A stretch of DNA of 64,000 nucleotides. It comes from Carboxylicivirga mesophila. Its GTDB lineage: Bacteria; Bacteroidota; Bacteroidia; Bacteroidales; Marinilabiliaceae. The notes under the pieces are model-generated. The model saw only the letters and a program-made list of their open reading frames with translations. It had not been told where the DNA came from and ran no database searches. Position numbers and translations under genes: made by a program. Below, piece after piece: positions 8,900 through 17,671 of this stretch. The stretch spans positions 124,001-188,000 of the forward strand of contig NZ_JAGUCN010000006.1 in NCBI RefSeq assembly GCF_018271975.1, read 5' to 3'. How positions within the stretch are numbered: position 1 is the first letter of the stretch; each line of letters begins with the position of its first letter.

Positions 8900-9706
8900 A
8901 TGACATCTAAAAACATTGCAATTCTTGGGGGAGGGAACCTTGGCTCTTCAATTGCAAAAGGGCTTGTGAAAAGTGGTTTAATGACACCACAGCAAATTAC
9001 CATTACCAATCTTGATTTAGAACTGATTCAGCATTTACATGATGAAGATGGCTTTAATATTACAACTGATAACATTAGTGCCATAAATGGTGCACAAATT
9101 GTAATTATAGCTGTTAAACCAACTGCTGCGCGTGCTTTACTTAATCAGGTTAAAGGCGCTTTAGGTAATGGGGAGCATGTAGTGATTTCGGTAATATCGG
9201 GCATTAAAATTCACGACCTGGAGGAGATTTTAGGCGATATGCCAATTATACGAGCGATGCCTAACACAGCCATTGCTATTCAGGAGTCGATGACGGCCTT
9301 ATCATTTAATGAGAAAGGATTGATCTATAAGCAGGAAGTGTCTGAAATTTTCAACCAGCTTGGCTCAACGATGCTTATCCCTGAAGCTCAGATGCCTGCT
9401 GCTACAGTATTGGCTTCATGTGGCATTGCTTTTGCTTTGCGCTTTTTACGGGCTGCCTCACAGGGAGGAATTGAAATTGGCTTTTCTTCAAAGTTATCCC
9501 TTGAGATTGCTGCACAAATCATGAAAGGTGCTTCTAAACTGATTATTGAAAACAACTCTCACCCTGAGCCTGAGATTGATAAGGTTACCACACCGCTTGG
9601 TGTAACCATCAAATCGCTTAATAAAATGGAGTATGAAGGATTTAGTTCTTCGTTGATACAGGGTGTTGTAGCTGGTTATAACAAAATTCTGGAAACAGAA
9701 TCGTAA
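8900..9706 (+). CDS. proC: Pyrroline-5-carboxylate reductase
   Basis: A 268-residue NAD(P)H-dependent enzyme that reduces 1-pyrroline-5-carboxylate to L-proline, the last step of proline synthesis. The N-terminal Rossmann motif is ILGGGNLGSSIAKGL (about residues 8-22). The central VIIAVKPTAAR, the active-site region IIRAMPNTAIAIQES and the C-terminal TPLGVTIKSLNKME follow the family order. The last motif corresponds to the TPGGTT substrate loop seen in most members, but here reads TTPLGVTI, a modest divergence. It stands alone, followed by a terminator shared with the convergent cysteine-synthase homologue. Confidence 0.93.
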   Translation: MTSKNIAILGGGNLGSSIAKGLVKSGLMTPQQITITNLDLELIQHLHDEDGFNITTDNISAINGAQIVIIAVKPTAARALLNQVKGALGNGEHVVISVISGIKIHDLEEILGDMPIIRAMPNTAIAIQESMTALSFNEKGLIYKQEVSEIFNQLGSTMLIPEAQMPAATVLASCGIAFALRFLRAASQGGIEIGFSSKLSLEIAAQIMKGASKLIIENNSHPEPEIDKVTTPLGVTIKSLNKMEYEGFSSSLIQGVVAGYNKILETES

Positions 9707-9754
9707 AATGCCGACATAGGATTTTTAGCCTGGTTGATTGAAGATACAATAAAA

Positions 9755-9786
9755 CCGCCTTCTTGCAATATGAAGGCGGCTTTATC
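9755..9786. terminator. Bidirectional terminator between proC and the cysteine synthase homologue
   Basis: CCGCCTTC (9755-9762) pairs with GAAGGCGG (9772-9779), flanked by AAAA on one side and a short T-rich stretch on the other. It lies between convergent genes. Confidence 0.7.
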
Positions 9787-9822
9787 CAAACCAAAACTTT
9801 ACTCAAACTATTATTATTGTAA

Positions 9823-10944
9823 TTAGTGTGCAGGTTCGCGTCGCGGGCAAGCAGGTAGCTTTACCTCATTATCCTGTCCTTCGTAGCAGGACTCCATGCA
9901 GTCGCTCGGATCGCAGCAGGTATGACAAACTCTTTTGAAAGCAGCGTAGCTTAGTAATTCCACACCTGGAGCAAGAAAGTCATCTTTAACTGGCTCATCC
10001 TTCATTAAATCTGTACTCAGGTACTTCTTATTATCGTCAGCAAAAACAGTAACAACTACTGCATCCGGGCCGAGTTCTTCCTGTATTTTAAGCGCCCCCA
10101 GGAAGTTGGCCCCGCTGGAGATACCAACGCCTAGGCCTAACTGAGCGCTTAGTTTTTGGGCCATTATTATAGCATCGCCATCATCAACGCTAACTATCTC
10201 ATCCAGCTCATCCAGTTTTACAATTGAAGGAATAAACTCATCTGAAATTCCCTGAATGCGGTGTTTGCCCACTTTATAACCGGTTGACATGGTTGGGGAA
10301 TTTGATGGTTCAAGCGGATGAATTTTTATACCAGCAACCTTTTCTCGCAAATATTTACCCACGCCCATTACGGTACCTCCTGTGCCTACACCAGCTACAA
10401 ATGCAGCAGGCTCCAATGAACGGAATTTTAACTGCCAATATAGTTCAGGACCAGTGGTGGTGTAGTGTGCTTCGCAATTGTCGTAGTTAGAAAACTGACG
10501 GGGAAGAAATGTGTTGTCATTATCAGCAGCCAGTTGATTGGCCATTTCAATACTTCCCAGGAAACCACCTTCCTCAGGAGTTACTAACCGGATGCTGGCA
10601 CCAAAACTTTTTATCAGATTTTTTCGTTCCTGACTCATCCAGTTAGGCATAAATATAGTTACGGGATGCCCCATGGCCCTTCCCACACCAGAAAACGCAA
10701 TACCAGTATTACCACTTGTGGCTTCTATGATTCGGTCTCCCGAATTTAATTCGCCATTTTCATAGGCTTTGGTCAGAATATGATAGGCCATACGATCTTT
10801 AATGCTGCCGGTAAGGTTAAGAAACTCAGCTTTTGCATAAATCTTTCGTATTGTGCCTTTGTATTCAAACTCTATGGCCAGTAATGGCGTATTGCCAACT
10901 AAAGTTGATATGCCTTGTATTCGTTTAAATTGCTTTTCATTCAT
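9823..10944 (-). CDS. Cysteine synthase family PLP enzyme with Cys-rich tail
   Basis: A 373-residue beta-replacement enzyme of the O-acetylserine sulfhydrylase / cystathionine beta-synthase fold. The PLP lysine is in [11 protein letters not shown] (about residue 49), the substrate loop is TSGNTGIAF and the phosphate loop is [12 protein letters not shown]. It probably makes or breaks a Cys-type C-S bond. It differs from ordinary CysK in a roughly 35-residue C-terminal extension with six cysteines, including CHTCC and CMESC, which could bind a metal or serve as a redox switch. Extensions of this kind occur in some homologues, but their job is unknown to me. It is monocistronic, flanked by terminators on both sides. 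Confidence 0.85.
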   Translation of the reverse strand: MNEKQFKRIQGISTLVGNTPLLAIEFEYKGTIRKIYAKAEFLNLTGSIKDRMAYHILTKAYENGELNSGDRIIEATSGNTGIAFSGVGRAMGHPVTIFMPNWMSQERKNLIKSFGASIRLVTPEEGGFLGSIEMANQLAADNDNTFLPRQFSNYDNCEAHYTTTGPELYWQLKFRSLEPAAFVAGVGTGGTVMGVGKYLREKVAGIKIHPLEPSNSPTMSTGYKVGKHRIQGISDEFIPSIVKLDELDEIVSVDDGDAIIMAQKLSAQLGLGVGISSGANFLGALKIQEELGPDAVVVTVFADDNKKYLSTDLMKDEPVKDDFLAPGVELLSYAAFKRVCHTCCDPSDCMESCYEGQDNEVKLPACPRREPAH

Positions 10945-11121
10945 GGTGTAAGAATTAAATATATCAATTGCTTATAGTTTGTTATATGCTCTAAAGACAC
11001 TTATACGTAGCTTTAGGGTGACAATGATACATGAAAAATGTATACTATACTTATGATTTTTTGCACTCTGTATAACGGAAATTCTTAAAGATGAATTACT
11101 AAGCTGGCAGGATAGTATAGC

Positions 11122-11159
11122 AAAGCGCCCAATTAATGTGATGATCAATTGGGCGCTTT
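11122..11159 (-). terminator. Terminator of the Spy-like/sigma operon
   Basis: AAAGCGCCCAATT (11122-11134) pairs perfectly with AATTGGGCGCTTT (11147-11159), 13 bp, just past the stop of the double Spy-like gene. Confidence 0.75.
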
Positions 11160-11177
11160 ATAAGCTGAACAGGTATG

Positions 11178-12086
11178 CTAATTGAAACTGAGGTGACGGC
11201 CTCTGTTCATATGGTGCCTGTCAAACCATATTTTTTCTTCATCACTCATTTGGCTTCTAATGGCCTGCATTTTAGAGGAACGCAGTTTGGCAATATCCAG
11301 CCTTAATGCAGCTTGCTTGTCAATTAGTTGATCAACTTTCTTGAGATCAACCGATTTACCTGAGGTCATGGTTTTAAGTTGTGCATCGAGTTCGTTTAGC
11401 TGATTAGTAAGTGGTTGCTGCTGTTTTAATAAGTCAATATGAGCTTGTTTGATAGTCTGTTGCATTTCATCACTTAACATTGCTGGGGAATTTGCTGAAC
11501 CATAACCACGTCCATAGCCTTTGCCGTTTCCTTTACCTTGGCCTGGACCATTGCCTCTTCCATAACCTGACTGGTTGTTATAACCTTGCCCTCGTCCGCC
11601 ACTTAAAGCCTTATTGTCGCATTGTCCCTTATTAAAGTTGCGGCCTTGGTTGGGGCCCATGCCATTTTTAGGACCTCGTTTACCATTAAAGCTGTCGTAT
11701 GCAACTGCCTGGTCATCAGTTAAAAACGATTTGACAGTTTGCTGGTGTCTAATACGTTTTTTTTGGATGGCAGTATTCACTTTATTCATCTCAGCCATAA
11801 TGTTGTCAAGGCCTTGCTGGTCAATCGGCTCAGTGGTTTCAATGGTGCGTCTTTTAGCCTGTAGTTCACCCAAACGGTTTCTGTCGGCCTGCACATCTTT
11901 CTGAAACTTCACTCTTTCAGCATTCATTTTGTCTTGTTGCTCATCTGTCAAATCATCTATTATACAATACTGATTTGGACTGTTAACCGGACAGTTTGAT
12001 TGCCTGAATCCTTTGTTACGTTGCGCTGTTACACTGCCAATAGTTATAGCTATTAATGCTAAAGCTAAATAATATCTGTTTTTCAT
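11178..12086 (-). CDS. Exported protein with two Spy/CpxP-like domains
   Basis: A 302-residue secreted protein: signal peptide (residues 1-21, ending SVTAQ), a helical Spy/CpxP-like module (about 45-135, starting LTDEQQDKMNAERVKFQ), a Gly/Asn-rich linker of about 65 residues, then a second similar helical module (about 200-290, starting LSDEMQQTIKQAH). Proteins of this type are periplasmic chaperones or metal sensors in envelope stress. Two modules joined by a glycine linker is unusual, since Spy and CpxP have one. It is the last gene of a minus-strand group with an ECF sigma factor, an anti-sigma-like protein and a metal-sensor-like protein, and may be the output of that circuit. The 94-base gap before it may hold its own promoter. 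Confidence 0.7.
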   Translation of the reverse strand: MKNRYYLALALIAITIGSVTAQRNKGFRQSNCPVNSPNQYCIIDDLTDEQQDKMNAERVKFQKDVQADRNRLGELQAKRRTIETTEPIDQQGLDNIMAEMNKVNTAIQKKRIRHQQTVKSFLTDDQAVAYDSFNGKRGPKNGMGPNQGRNFNKGQCDNKALSGGRGQGYNNQSGYGRGNGPGQGKGNGKGYGRGYGSANSPAMLSDEMQQTIKQAHIDLLKQQQPLTNQLNELDAQLKTMTSGKSVDLKKVDQLIDKQAALRLDIAKLRSSKMQAIRSQMSDEEKIWFDRHHMNRGRHLSFN

Positions 12087-12180
12087 CGGTTTATTATTAA
12101 AATGTTAAACAAAAGGGTATAGTTATCACATCTCAGCAAGCGCGCATTTGCTAAGTGTTAGATATTTAATATGTTATCAA

Positions 12181-12690
12181 TTAGTGGTTTTTTCTACGGC
12201 CTCTGAAGCGTTTTCGATGGCCATCTTTCATTATTCTCGAACGCAATAGCTTATCCAGCATCTCACGTTGTTCATCGGTTTCGCATACATTTCTTAGTTT
12301 TCGGAAATGCTGGTAGTTAATCTCTTCAATTTGTTGCTGCCTGAAGGCTAGCTGGTTCATCAAATTACGGATTCTTATAGTGTCAGTATTATTACTGAAT
12401 GTTTCATTCATCAATAACTGGCGCAGACTGTCTAATTCTATGTGACTTTTATACATCTGTTTTGAGTGGTCTTGCCAAAGCTGATACATTTCCTCAAATT
12501 GTTCTTCGTTTATGGAAGTGTTCTGCAGCAGCATGCCTCGCATTTGATCGCGGTACTCTTCTTTATTAAATCGTCGCACATCCTCATTTTGCTCTGGCTC
12601 CTTTTCATACCACCAAATGCCCAGTAATATGAGGTTGCCCAATAGAAAGAGGCTTAGTATAATCCAGCAAAGTTTACACGAATATCTCAT
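12181..12690 (-). CDS. Membrane-anchored periplasmic metal-sensor-like protein (CnrX/Spy type)
   Basis: A 169-residue protein with one N-terminal membrane segment (residues about 7-28) and a helical periplasmic domain: YRDQMRGMLLQNTSINEEQF, then a Gln/Glu-rich helix pair ending in a basic tail. The pattern fits the heavy-metal-resistance / CnrX-type sensor family, which restrains a sigma-binding membrane protein until metal is bound. It starts 1 base past the stop of the anti-sigma-like gene, a strong sign of translational coupling. There are few His or Met residues in the helical core, so metal binding is not proven. It could instead sense misfolded protein. Confidence 0.65.
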   Translation of the reverse strand: MRYSCKLCWIILSLFLLGNLILLGIWWYEKEPEQNEDVRRFNKEEYRDQMRGMLLQNTSINEEQFEEMYQLWQDHSKQMYKSHIELDSLRQLLMNETFSNNTDTIRIRNLMNQLAFRQQQIEEINYQHFRKLRNVCETDEQREMLDKLLRSRIMKDGHRKRFRGRRKNH

Positions 12691-12691
12691 A

Positions 12692-13030
12692 TTACTTTAG
12701 TGTTTGATTGTTAGCAATAAAAGTGTTTTCACTATTGTATTCATACCAGTTGGATGTGGTTTCTAACTGATAAACAGTTGCCCAGTCATTATCGCTTGAT
12801 TCAGTGTTTTTAGTGGCCGTTGTTAAAATAAAAAGATTGCTTGTAAACACAATAATTGCAGCAGCTGCAGCAACTTGTAATAGCATTTTAATATACTTCG
12901 ATGCCGGACGTTCCATCTGTACCTTATCCATCACTCTGTCGATAAAACCGTCGGATGGTTCGTAATTGGTAACCAGCATCTGATTCAGCAGCTGGTCAAT
13001 TTCGTCTATATGTTTTTTATTCTCTTTCAT
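12692..13030 (-). CDS. Small single-pass membrane protein, probable anti-sigma factor
   Basis: A 112-residue protein from ATG 13030 (a GTG at 13042 is also in frame). It has a cytoplasmic helical segment of about 50 residues (IDEIDQLLNQMLVTNYEPSDGF), a single membrane helix (about 57-75, alanine/isoleucine-rich) and a short periplasmic tail. No zinc HC2 motif is present. It lies between an ECF sigma gene and a CnrX-like gene, so it is probably the anti-sigma that spans the inner membrane, like CnrY. That role is inferred from order and topology, not from a recognised domain. Confidence 0.6.
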   Translation of the reverse strand: MKENKKHIDEIDQLLNQMLVTNYEPSDGFIDRVMDKVQMERPASKYIKMLLQVAAAAAIIVFTSNLFILTTATKNTESSDNDWATVYQLETTSNWYEYNSENTFIANNQTLK

Positions 13031-13076
13031 AATAACACTCACTTTATATGACGATAAGCCTTTCAGTTTCCTGCGC

Positions 13077-13652
13077 TTATATGAATTCTTCTTTATGGCG
13101 AATCAATGTTTCTTTTAATTTTCTTTTGGCTCTTACCAGTAACGATTCAACAGATGCTATTGTTGTTTCCATTATTTCGGCCACTTCCTGCTGTTTCAAC
13201 TCTTTAATTTGCGAGAGGATGATGGCTTTCTTTTGTCGCTCTGGCAGCTGTTCTATGGCCATGTACAGTAATTTCTTTTTATCATCTTCCTCCATACCGT
13301 CGCTAGGCATTTGCCTGTTGCTAATACTTAGCCGTTCCAAGTCATTTTTTTCCATCAGCCCAACTTTTCCACTTCCTCTTTTTTGGCGTTTCGATTGGCG
13401 GATGAAGTCAAGCGATTTGTTAACCGATAGCCGGTATAGCCAGGTTGAAACAGATGCATCCTTTCTAAAATTCTTCAATGAGCGAAACATCTCTATAAAT
13501 ACCTCTTGTGCTATATCTTCGGCATCATGCGGGTCATTTACGAATGACAAACAGATATGAATAACCTTTCTGTGATGCAGCTCCAACAGTTGCCTGAATG
13601 CGGCTGTATCACCCTGGTTGATTTGGTCAATTAGTTCTATCTCGTTTATCAT
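13077..13652 (-). CDS. ECF RNA polymerase sigma factor
   Basis: A 191-residue sigma-70 family protein of the extracytoplasmic-function type. Region 2 lies at about residues 20-90 (DAEDIAQEVFIEMFRSLKNF, then the DNA-melting helix ASVSTWLYRLSVNKSLDFI). Region 4 is at about 128-180 (LPERQKKAIILSQIKELKQQ, then the recognition helix). It heads an operon with an anti-sigma-like membrane protein, a CnrX-like sensor and a double Spy-like exported protein, so it likely directs an envelope or metal stress response including its own operon. A TAnnTTTG box stands just upstream, suggesting a basal sigma-A promoter. Confidence 0.92.
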   Translation of the reverse strand: MINEIELIDQINQGDTAAFRQLLELHHRKVIHICLSFVNDPHDAEDIAQEVFIEMFRSLKNFRKDASVSTWLYRLSVNKSLDFIRQSKRQKRGSGKVGLMEKNDLERLSISNRQMPSDGMEEDDKKKLLYMAIEQLPERQKKAIILSQIKELKQQEVAEIMETTIASVESLLVRAKRKLKETLIRHKEEFI

Positions 13653-13665
13653 TAATTTCTCTCTA

Positions 13666-13673
13666 CAAATCTA
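13666..13673 (-). promoter_or_regulatory. Possible -7 box for the sigma factor operon
   Basis: On the minus strand this reads TAGATTTG (TAnnTTTG), 13 bases before the ATG. That would leave a very short leader. No TTTG box at the right distance was seen. Confidence 0.35.
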
Positions 13674-13735
13674 TAGACGCTGAATGAAAAATAATCCTGT
13701 GCTTATCTCAAAAAAAAATGAAACCTCTCTTAAGT

Positions 13736-14740
13736 TTAGTGATTTGGAGGTGGTAGACGTTTGATGTTGAGTAAGACTGGCAGGTGGTCGCTAATGCCGC
13801 CATTGTATCGCGGACCAATATAGGTTCTGTAAGGTTTTACGCCACTAAAGGTTAAGTCATCTTCAAGTAGAAATGGTAATGATACGATCCGGTGACTGAT
13901 GTCATAATTTGGATTTTCTAGCCAGTTTTTGGATAGAAATATGTGATCAATCAACGACCATTGCCCTTGATATTTATAGGAGCCGCCAATGCGATGATGA
14001 CTGACATCATCAGGTTTTAATTGAGAGTCAATATCGTTTTTTGTAATAAAAGACTGGAGCACATCGGATGTATATTCTGCGTTAAAGTCTCCTATGATTA
14101 TTAGTTTGGGATTTGTCTCAATCTGTTTTATAGAGTCAATGTGTGCTGTTATCTTTTCGGCTACTCTTACTCTTTTGTGTGCCGACTGCAGGCTGCCTCC
14201 GCGCTTGGATGGCCAATGGTTAATAACCAGATGTATGGTATCTGTTGCAATCGCCCCTTTAACGTATAAGGCATCTCTTGTGTAAAACTCACTGCCAGGT
14301 TCTGATAGTTTGATTGGCGCTGAAAGAACTGGGGTAAATACCTCGCGTTGGAATAATAATGCAATGTCAATGCCCCGATGATCATCAGACTCAAAATGAA
14401 TGTAATTGTACTTCAGTGAAGAAAGTCCGGTATTGTAGATTAGTTGTTTGATTACCCATTCATTTTCAATCTCGCAAAGACCTATAAGAGCTGGAGCTTT
14501 CCATCCATTGCATGCCAATATGGTTTTACTTACATCTGTTAATTTTTTGTACATCCGTTTGTGCGACCACCTTTTGTCGCCATTATACATAAACTCTTCA
14601 TCATTTTTAAGCGAGTCATTTTTGCAATCGAAAAGGTTTTCGACATTGTAGAAAAGAATAGTATAACTATTGTCATTATTGCTTTGGGAAAGCAAAGGGC
14701 AGGTGGAGAGTAACAGAATAAGGGTAATCGTCTGGCGCAT
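13736..14740 (-). CDS. Secreted endonuclease/exonuclease/phosphatase family protein
   Basis: A 334-residue protein with a signal peptide (to about residue 19, CPLLSQS). The fold is the metal-dependent DNase I-like family: FYNVENLFD (first metal site), IGLCEIENEWV (catalytic Glu), INHWPSKRGG, IIIGDFNAEY (Asp/Asn pair) and GGISDHLPVLL (Asp-His pair) are all present, so it looks active. The family cleaves nucleic acid or phosphoesters. Extracellular or periplasmic nucleic-acid scavenging is a reasonable inference. Its start overlaps the stop of the beta-helix lipoprotein gene (TAATG), so the two are translationally coupled. Confidence 0.85.
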   Translation of the reverse strand: MRQTITLILLLSTCPLLSQSNNDNSYTILFYNVENLFDCKNDSLKNDEEFMYNGDKRWSHKRMYKKLTDVSKTILACNGWKAPALIGLCEIENEWVIKQLIYNTGLSSLKYNYIHFESDDHRGIDIALLFQREVFTPVLSAPIKLSEPGSEFYTRDALYVKGAIATDTIHLVINHWPSKRGGSLQSAHKRVRVAEKITAHIDSIKQIETNPKLIIIGDFNAEYTSDVLQSFITKNDIDSQLKPDDVSHHRIGGSYKYQGQWSLIDHIFLSKNWLENPNYDISHRIVSLPFLLEDDLTFSGVKPYRTYIGPRYNGGISDHLPVLLNIKRLPPPNH

Positions 14741-16164
14741 TACTTTTTCTCATAGCGTTCATAGGCTCCTAAGTCAGGTCCATCATCCTGCAGTCTGTTA
14801 ATGCCATGTATGTCGATGGGGTAGGGCTCTGCAAGTCCATACGAACCAATGTCTTTGGCTGCCGAAAGTGTATCGAGTTGGTAATTGTAATCAGGGATGT
14901 TGATGAAAGATGGATCGACGTTCAATTGTACATTGATAAACTTCGAATTATCCGAAATATCAAAATCATCCTGCGCTTTAATGATGGCATGGTTGAACTG
15001 ATAAGATGCGTCTACTTCCGGAAATTCAGCATTATTGTATTTTAAATCAAAACCAATTTCAGATACGCTGTTACCGTATATAATGCAGTTGTTGAACGTG
15101 GCTTCTTTTAATGGAATGATCTGTTCCTTATCATTTTTATCGATGTAGTAATTATTAAGGAATACAGCAGGATTACTACGGTAGGTCCAATCGAAATAGT
15201 TGGCAAATGTGCAATGTGTAAACAGATAATTACCACCAACTGTCAGGGCAGCCGAGCTGTTACCGCAATCTCCAAAAACACTATTTGATACATTGAGGTT
15301 TGAGGTTTGAGCCAGCAGACCAAATGTACTGATGTGTTCAATTTTAGTGTTATTAATTGTGATTGGAGTGTCATTAAGGCCCACAGAATCGGCCAAGATA
15401 CCCATCATGCCATTTTTAATGATGCAATTATTGATGGTTGACTGGCCGGAACCAGGAAGCAAATGGATGTAGCCCCATTGTCCGGGCTTATCAGCATACC
15501 AATCTTCCTGTCTGTGCCCGGCAAACACTACCGGTTCTTCAACACTGCCATTCACATGCAGTGTGCCAAGTACCAACATGCTGGCATCTTTGTAAAAGTA
15601 TAATCGGGCTCCCGGATCAATATTAACAGTTTGCGCCGAATCAACTACAATGTAATCGTAAATCAAATATGGTTTTTCATTTGTAAGTGTCTGGCTATTT
15701 AGCCACTCTTTTCGCATCAGTATGACATCCTGTCCGTAGGCAACAAGCTGAACGGTTTGTACCTTGTTTTTAGTTCGAAAATATATTGAATCGGTAACTA
15801 CATAAGGGGTGTTACTGCCAATTGGATCGATGGTGACTTCCACAAAAATGTATAAACTATCTCTGGATCTTATTCGAACATCTTCGGCGTAATTATCTGA
15901 AGAACCATCAATGTTAAGACGAAAATCGGAGTCGTCACCACCAGCCAGTTCAATTGACTCAATGGCCATATCTTCACTGTAAGGGTTAAACACTCTGAAG
16001 TTTTTGGTGGTTGAGCCAATAGAAGTAAAAATGGTATCGAACATGAGTGTATCGGCCGAAAAGGTAAGTCCTTCTTCTCCGCCTCTGAACACAAACTCCC
16101 GTTCACAAGCTGCAAACGCTATTGTGCAGAAAACTACTAATATGGTCCGTTCAATCCAAGTCAT
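14740..16164 (-). CDS. Beta-helix surface lipoprotein
   Basis: A 474-residue protein from ATG 16164 (the frame extends to a TTG at 16179). The signal ends CTIAFAAC, a lipobox with acylated Cys. An N-terminal Ig-like segment is followed by a right-handed parallel beta-helix region (about residues 180-400) with repeated short turns such as NNCIIKNG, NNTKIEHI, SNSVFGDCG and NNCIIYGN. The C-terminus DDGPDLGAYER matches the end seen in choice-of-anchor Q beta-helix proteins. Such folds bind or cleave polysaccharide, but no catalytic set was recognised. Downstream is the overlapping nuclease-like gene; why the two are paired is unknown. Confidence 0.75.
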   Translation of the reverse strand: MTWIERTILVVFCTIAFAACEREFVFRGGEEGLTFSADTLMFDTIFTSIGSTTKNFRVFNPYSEDMAIESIELAGGDDSDFRLNIDGSSDNYAEDVRIRSRDSLYIFVEVTIDPIGSNTPYVVTDSIYFRTKNKVQTVQLVAYGQDVILMRKEWLNSQTLTNEKPYLIYDYIVVDSAQTVNIDPGARLYFYKDASMLVLGTLHVNGSVEEPVVFAGHRQEDWYADKPGQWGYIHLLPGSGQSTINNCIIKNGMMGILADSVGLNDTPITINNTKIEHISTFGLLAQTSNLNVSNSVFGDCGNSSAALTVGGNYLFTHCTFANYFDWTYRSNPAVFLNNYYIDKNDKEQIIPLKEATFNNCIIYGNSVSEIGFDLKYNNAEFPEVDASYQFNHAIIKAQDDFDISDNSKFINVQLNVDPSFINIPDYNYQLDTLSAAKDIGSYGLAEPYPIDIHGINRLQDDGPDLGAYERYEKK

Positions 16165-16422
16165 CTCCCTCTTGCTCAAATCAATTTTTATAGCTCAAAT
16201 TGCTAAAGGTCCGGAAAGGTTTTTTACTTTATGCAAAGTAATAAAACATCGCCCAAAAAACAATACATATTTTTACAATTTGACCAAAAATATTTACAAA
16301 TTTTAACTAATTAATGATAAAAATGTTTATTCAATAAATATGAACGTACCTTAAGTGCAATTATTTTATTTTGTTTAGAAATTGTTCTCTATTTTGCTAC
16401 ATTCGACATAAATTTATTGACT

Positions 16423-17538
16423 ATGGAAAATAATCAACCCCGCCCTTATACATTCGACCGTGTTGTCAGAATGCTACTTTCGGCATTGGCTTTAGGAGCT
16501 GCTTTATACGTTATTAACCTCTTGAAGAATGTACTGGGTCCTTTTATTATAGCTCTGTTTATTGCCTATTTGTTGGATCCTTTAGTGAATTTTGTTCAGA
16601 ATAAAATGAGAGTCAGGCATCGTGGCGCATCTGTTTTGTTAACTGTGCTAAGTGCTGGGGTGATGGTGGTTGTTATTCTATTATATCTCGTTCCTGCATT
16701 TATTGATGAAATGAATAAGATGGTATACTTGATTAAGGTATACCTGCAGGCTGTAGATATGCGAGAAGTGTTGCCATTTGAGATGGAGAAAAGTATACGA
16801 GAGTTGATCAAGGAAATGGAGTTGGTCGATTACCTCAGTTTTGAAAACCTGACAGAGTTCTTTAAAAAAGTATTGCCTGGTTTCTGGAACTTATTTTCTG
16901 GCTCTATGAGAGTTATAGCCGGTATTGTTGGTTTACTGGTTGTCATCTTATACACCATTTTTATTCTAATGGATTTTCAGAAAATTGGGCAATTCGGTTT
17001 AGGATTAATACCTGCCCGATATCGTGAAGTAACTTCTGAAATATTTGATGATCTGGGGCATTCAATGCATTTGTATTTTCGTTCGCAAGGTTTAATCGCT
17101 TTAATTGTTGGTATATTATTAGCTATAGGATTTAAAATAATAGGCTTGCCAATGGCTATTATTATTGGATTATTTATCGGTGCCTTAAATATCGTTCCGT
17201 ATTTACAGCTGGTTGGCCTGATTCCCGCACTATTACTAGCTTTGCTAAAAGCTATGGAATCGCAGCAAAGCTTCTGGCATGTTGCCTTTTTAGTATTATT
17301 GGTTTTGGGTATTGTTCAGCTGATACAAGAAACGGTTCTGGTGCCACGAATTATGGGTAAAACATATGGTATGAATCCTGCGATTGTGCTATTGGCATTA
17401 TCAATATGGGGCAGTTTAATGGGTTTAATGGGCTTATTATTGGCTTTACCACTAACCTCTGTAATTGTTTCTTACTATAAGCGTTTTGTTTTGCATGAGG
17501 AGGCTGGAGAGATTTCAAATATGCTTAATGATGAATAG
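16423..17538 (+). CDS. AI-2E/PerM family transporter
   Basis: A 371-residue membrane protein from ATG 16423; a TTG two codons earlier is less likely. It has about seven to eight hydrophobic segments and the typical central amphipathic region (FFKKVLPGFWNLFSG), followed by FIGALNIVPYLQLVGLIPA and VLVPRIMGKTYGMNPAIVLL, hallmarks of the AI-2E family (UPF0118/PerM). Members are linked to autoinducer-2 export, Na+/H+ exchange or permease functions, and the substrate cannot be given here. It is preceded by a 258-base AT-rich gap with no clear promoter box. Confidence 0.88.
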   Translation: MENNQPRPYTFDRVVRMLLSALALGAALYVINLLKNVLGPFIIALFIAYLLDPLVNFVQNKMRVRHRGASVLLTVLSAGVMVVVILLYLVPAFIDEMNKMVYLIKVYLQAVDMREVLPFEMEKSIRELIKEMELVDYLSFENLTEFFKKVLPGFWNLFSGSMRVIAGIVGLLVVILYTIFILMDFQKIGQFGLGLIPARYREVTSEIFDDLGHSMHLYFRSQGLIALIVGILLAIGFKIIGLPMAIIIGLFIGALNIVPYLQLVGLIPALLLALLKAMESQQSFWHVAFLVLLVLGIVQLIQETVLVPRIMGKTYGMNPAIVLLALSIWGSLMGLMGLLLALPLTSVIVSYYKRFVLHEEAGEISNMLNDE

Positions 17539-17640
17539 CTTTAGTAAGGCTTTGAGCTAGTATGGATAGTTATTAACGAAAGGAAAAGAAAGTTGGTTTA
17601 ATTAAAAACAATAAAACGTAGGATTTTCAAAAGTAAAAGT

Positions 17641-17648
17641 TAAATTTG
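17641..17648 (+). promoter_or_regulatory. Possible -7 box for the NahK-like kinase
   Basis: TAAATTTG fits TAnnTTTG and lies 23 bases before the ATG. No upstream TTTG at proper spacing. Confidence 0.4.
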
Positions 17649-17671
17649 TTGCCATATTAATACTTGATGTT

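Noticed and set aside
13048-13560. 170-codon plus-strand open frame
   Set aside because: It is antisense to the minus-strand sigma factor with clear family motifs; its Ser/Phe-rich composition is typical of a shadow frame.
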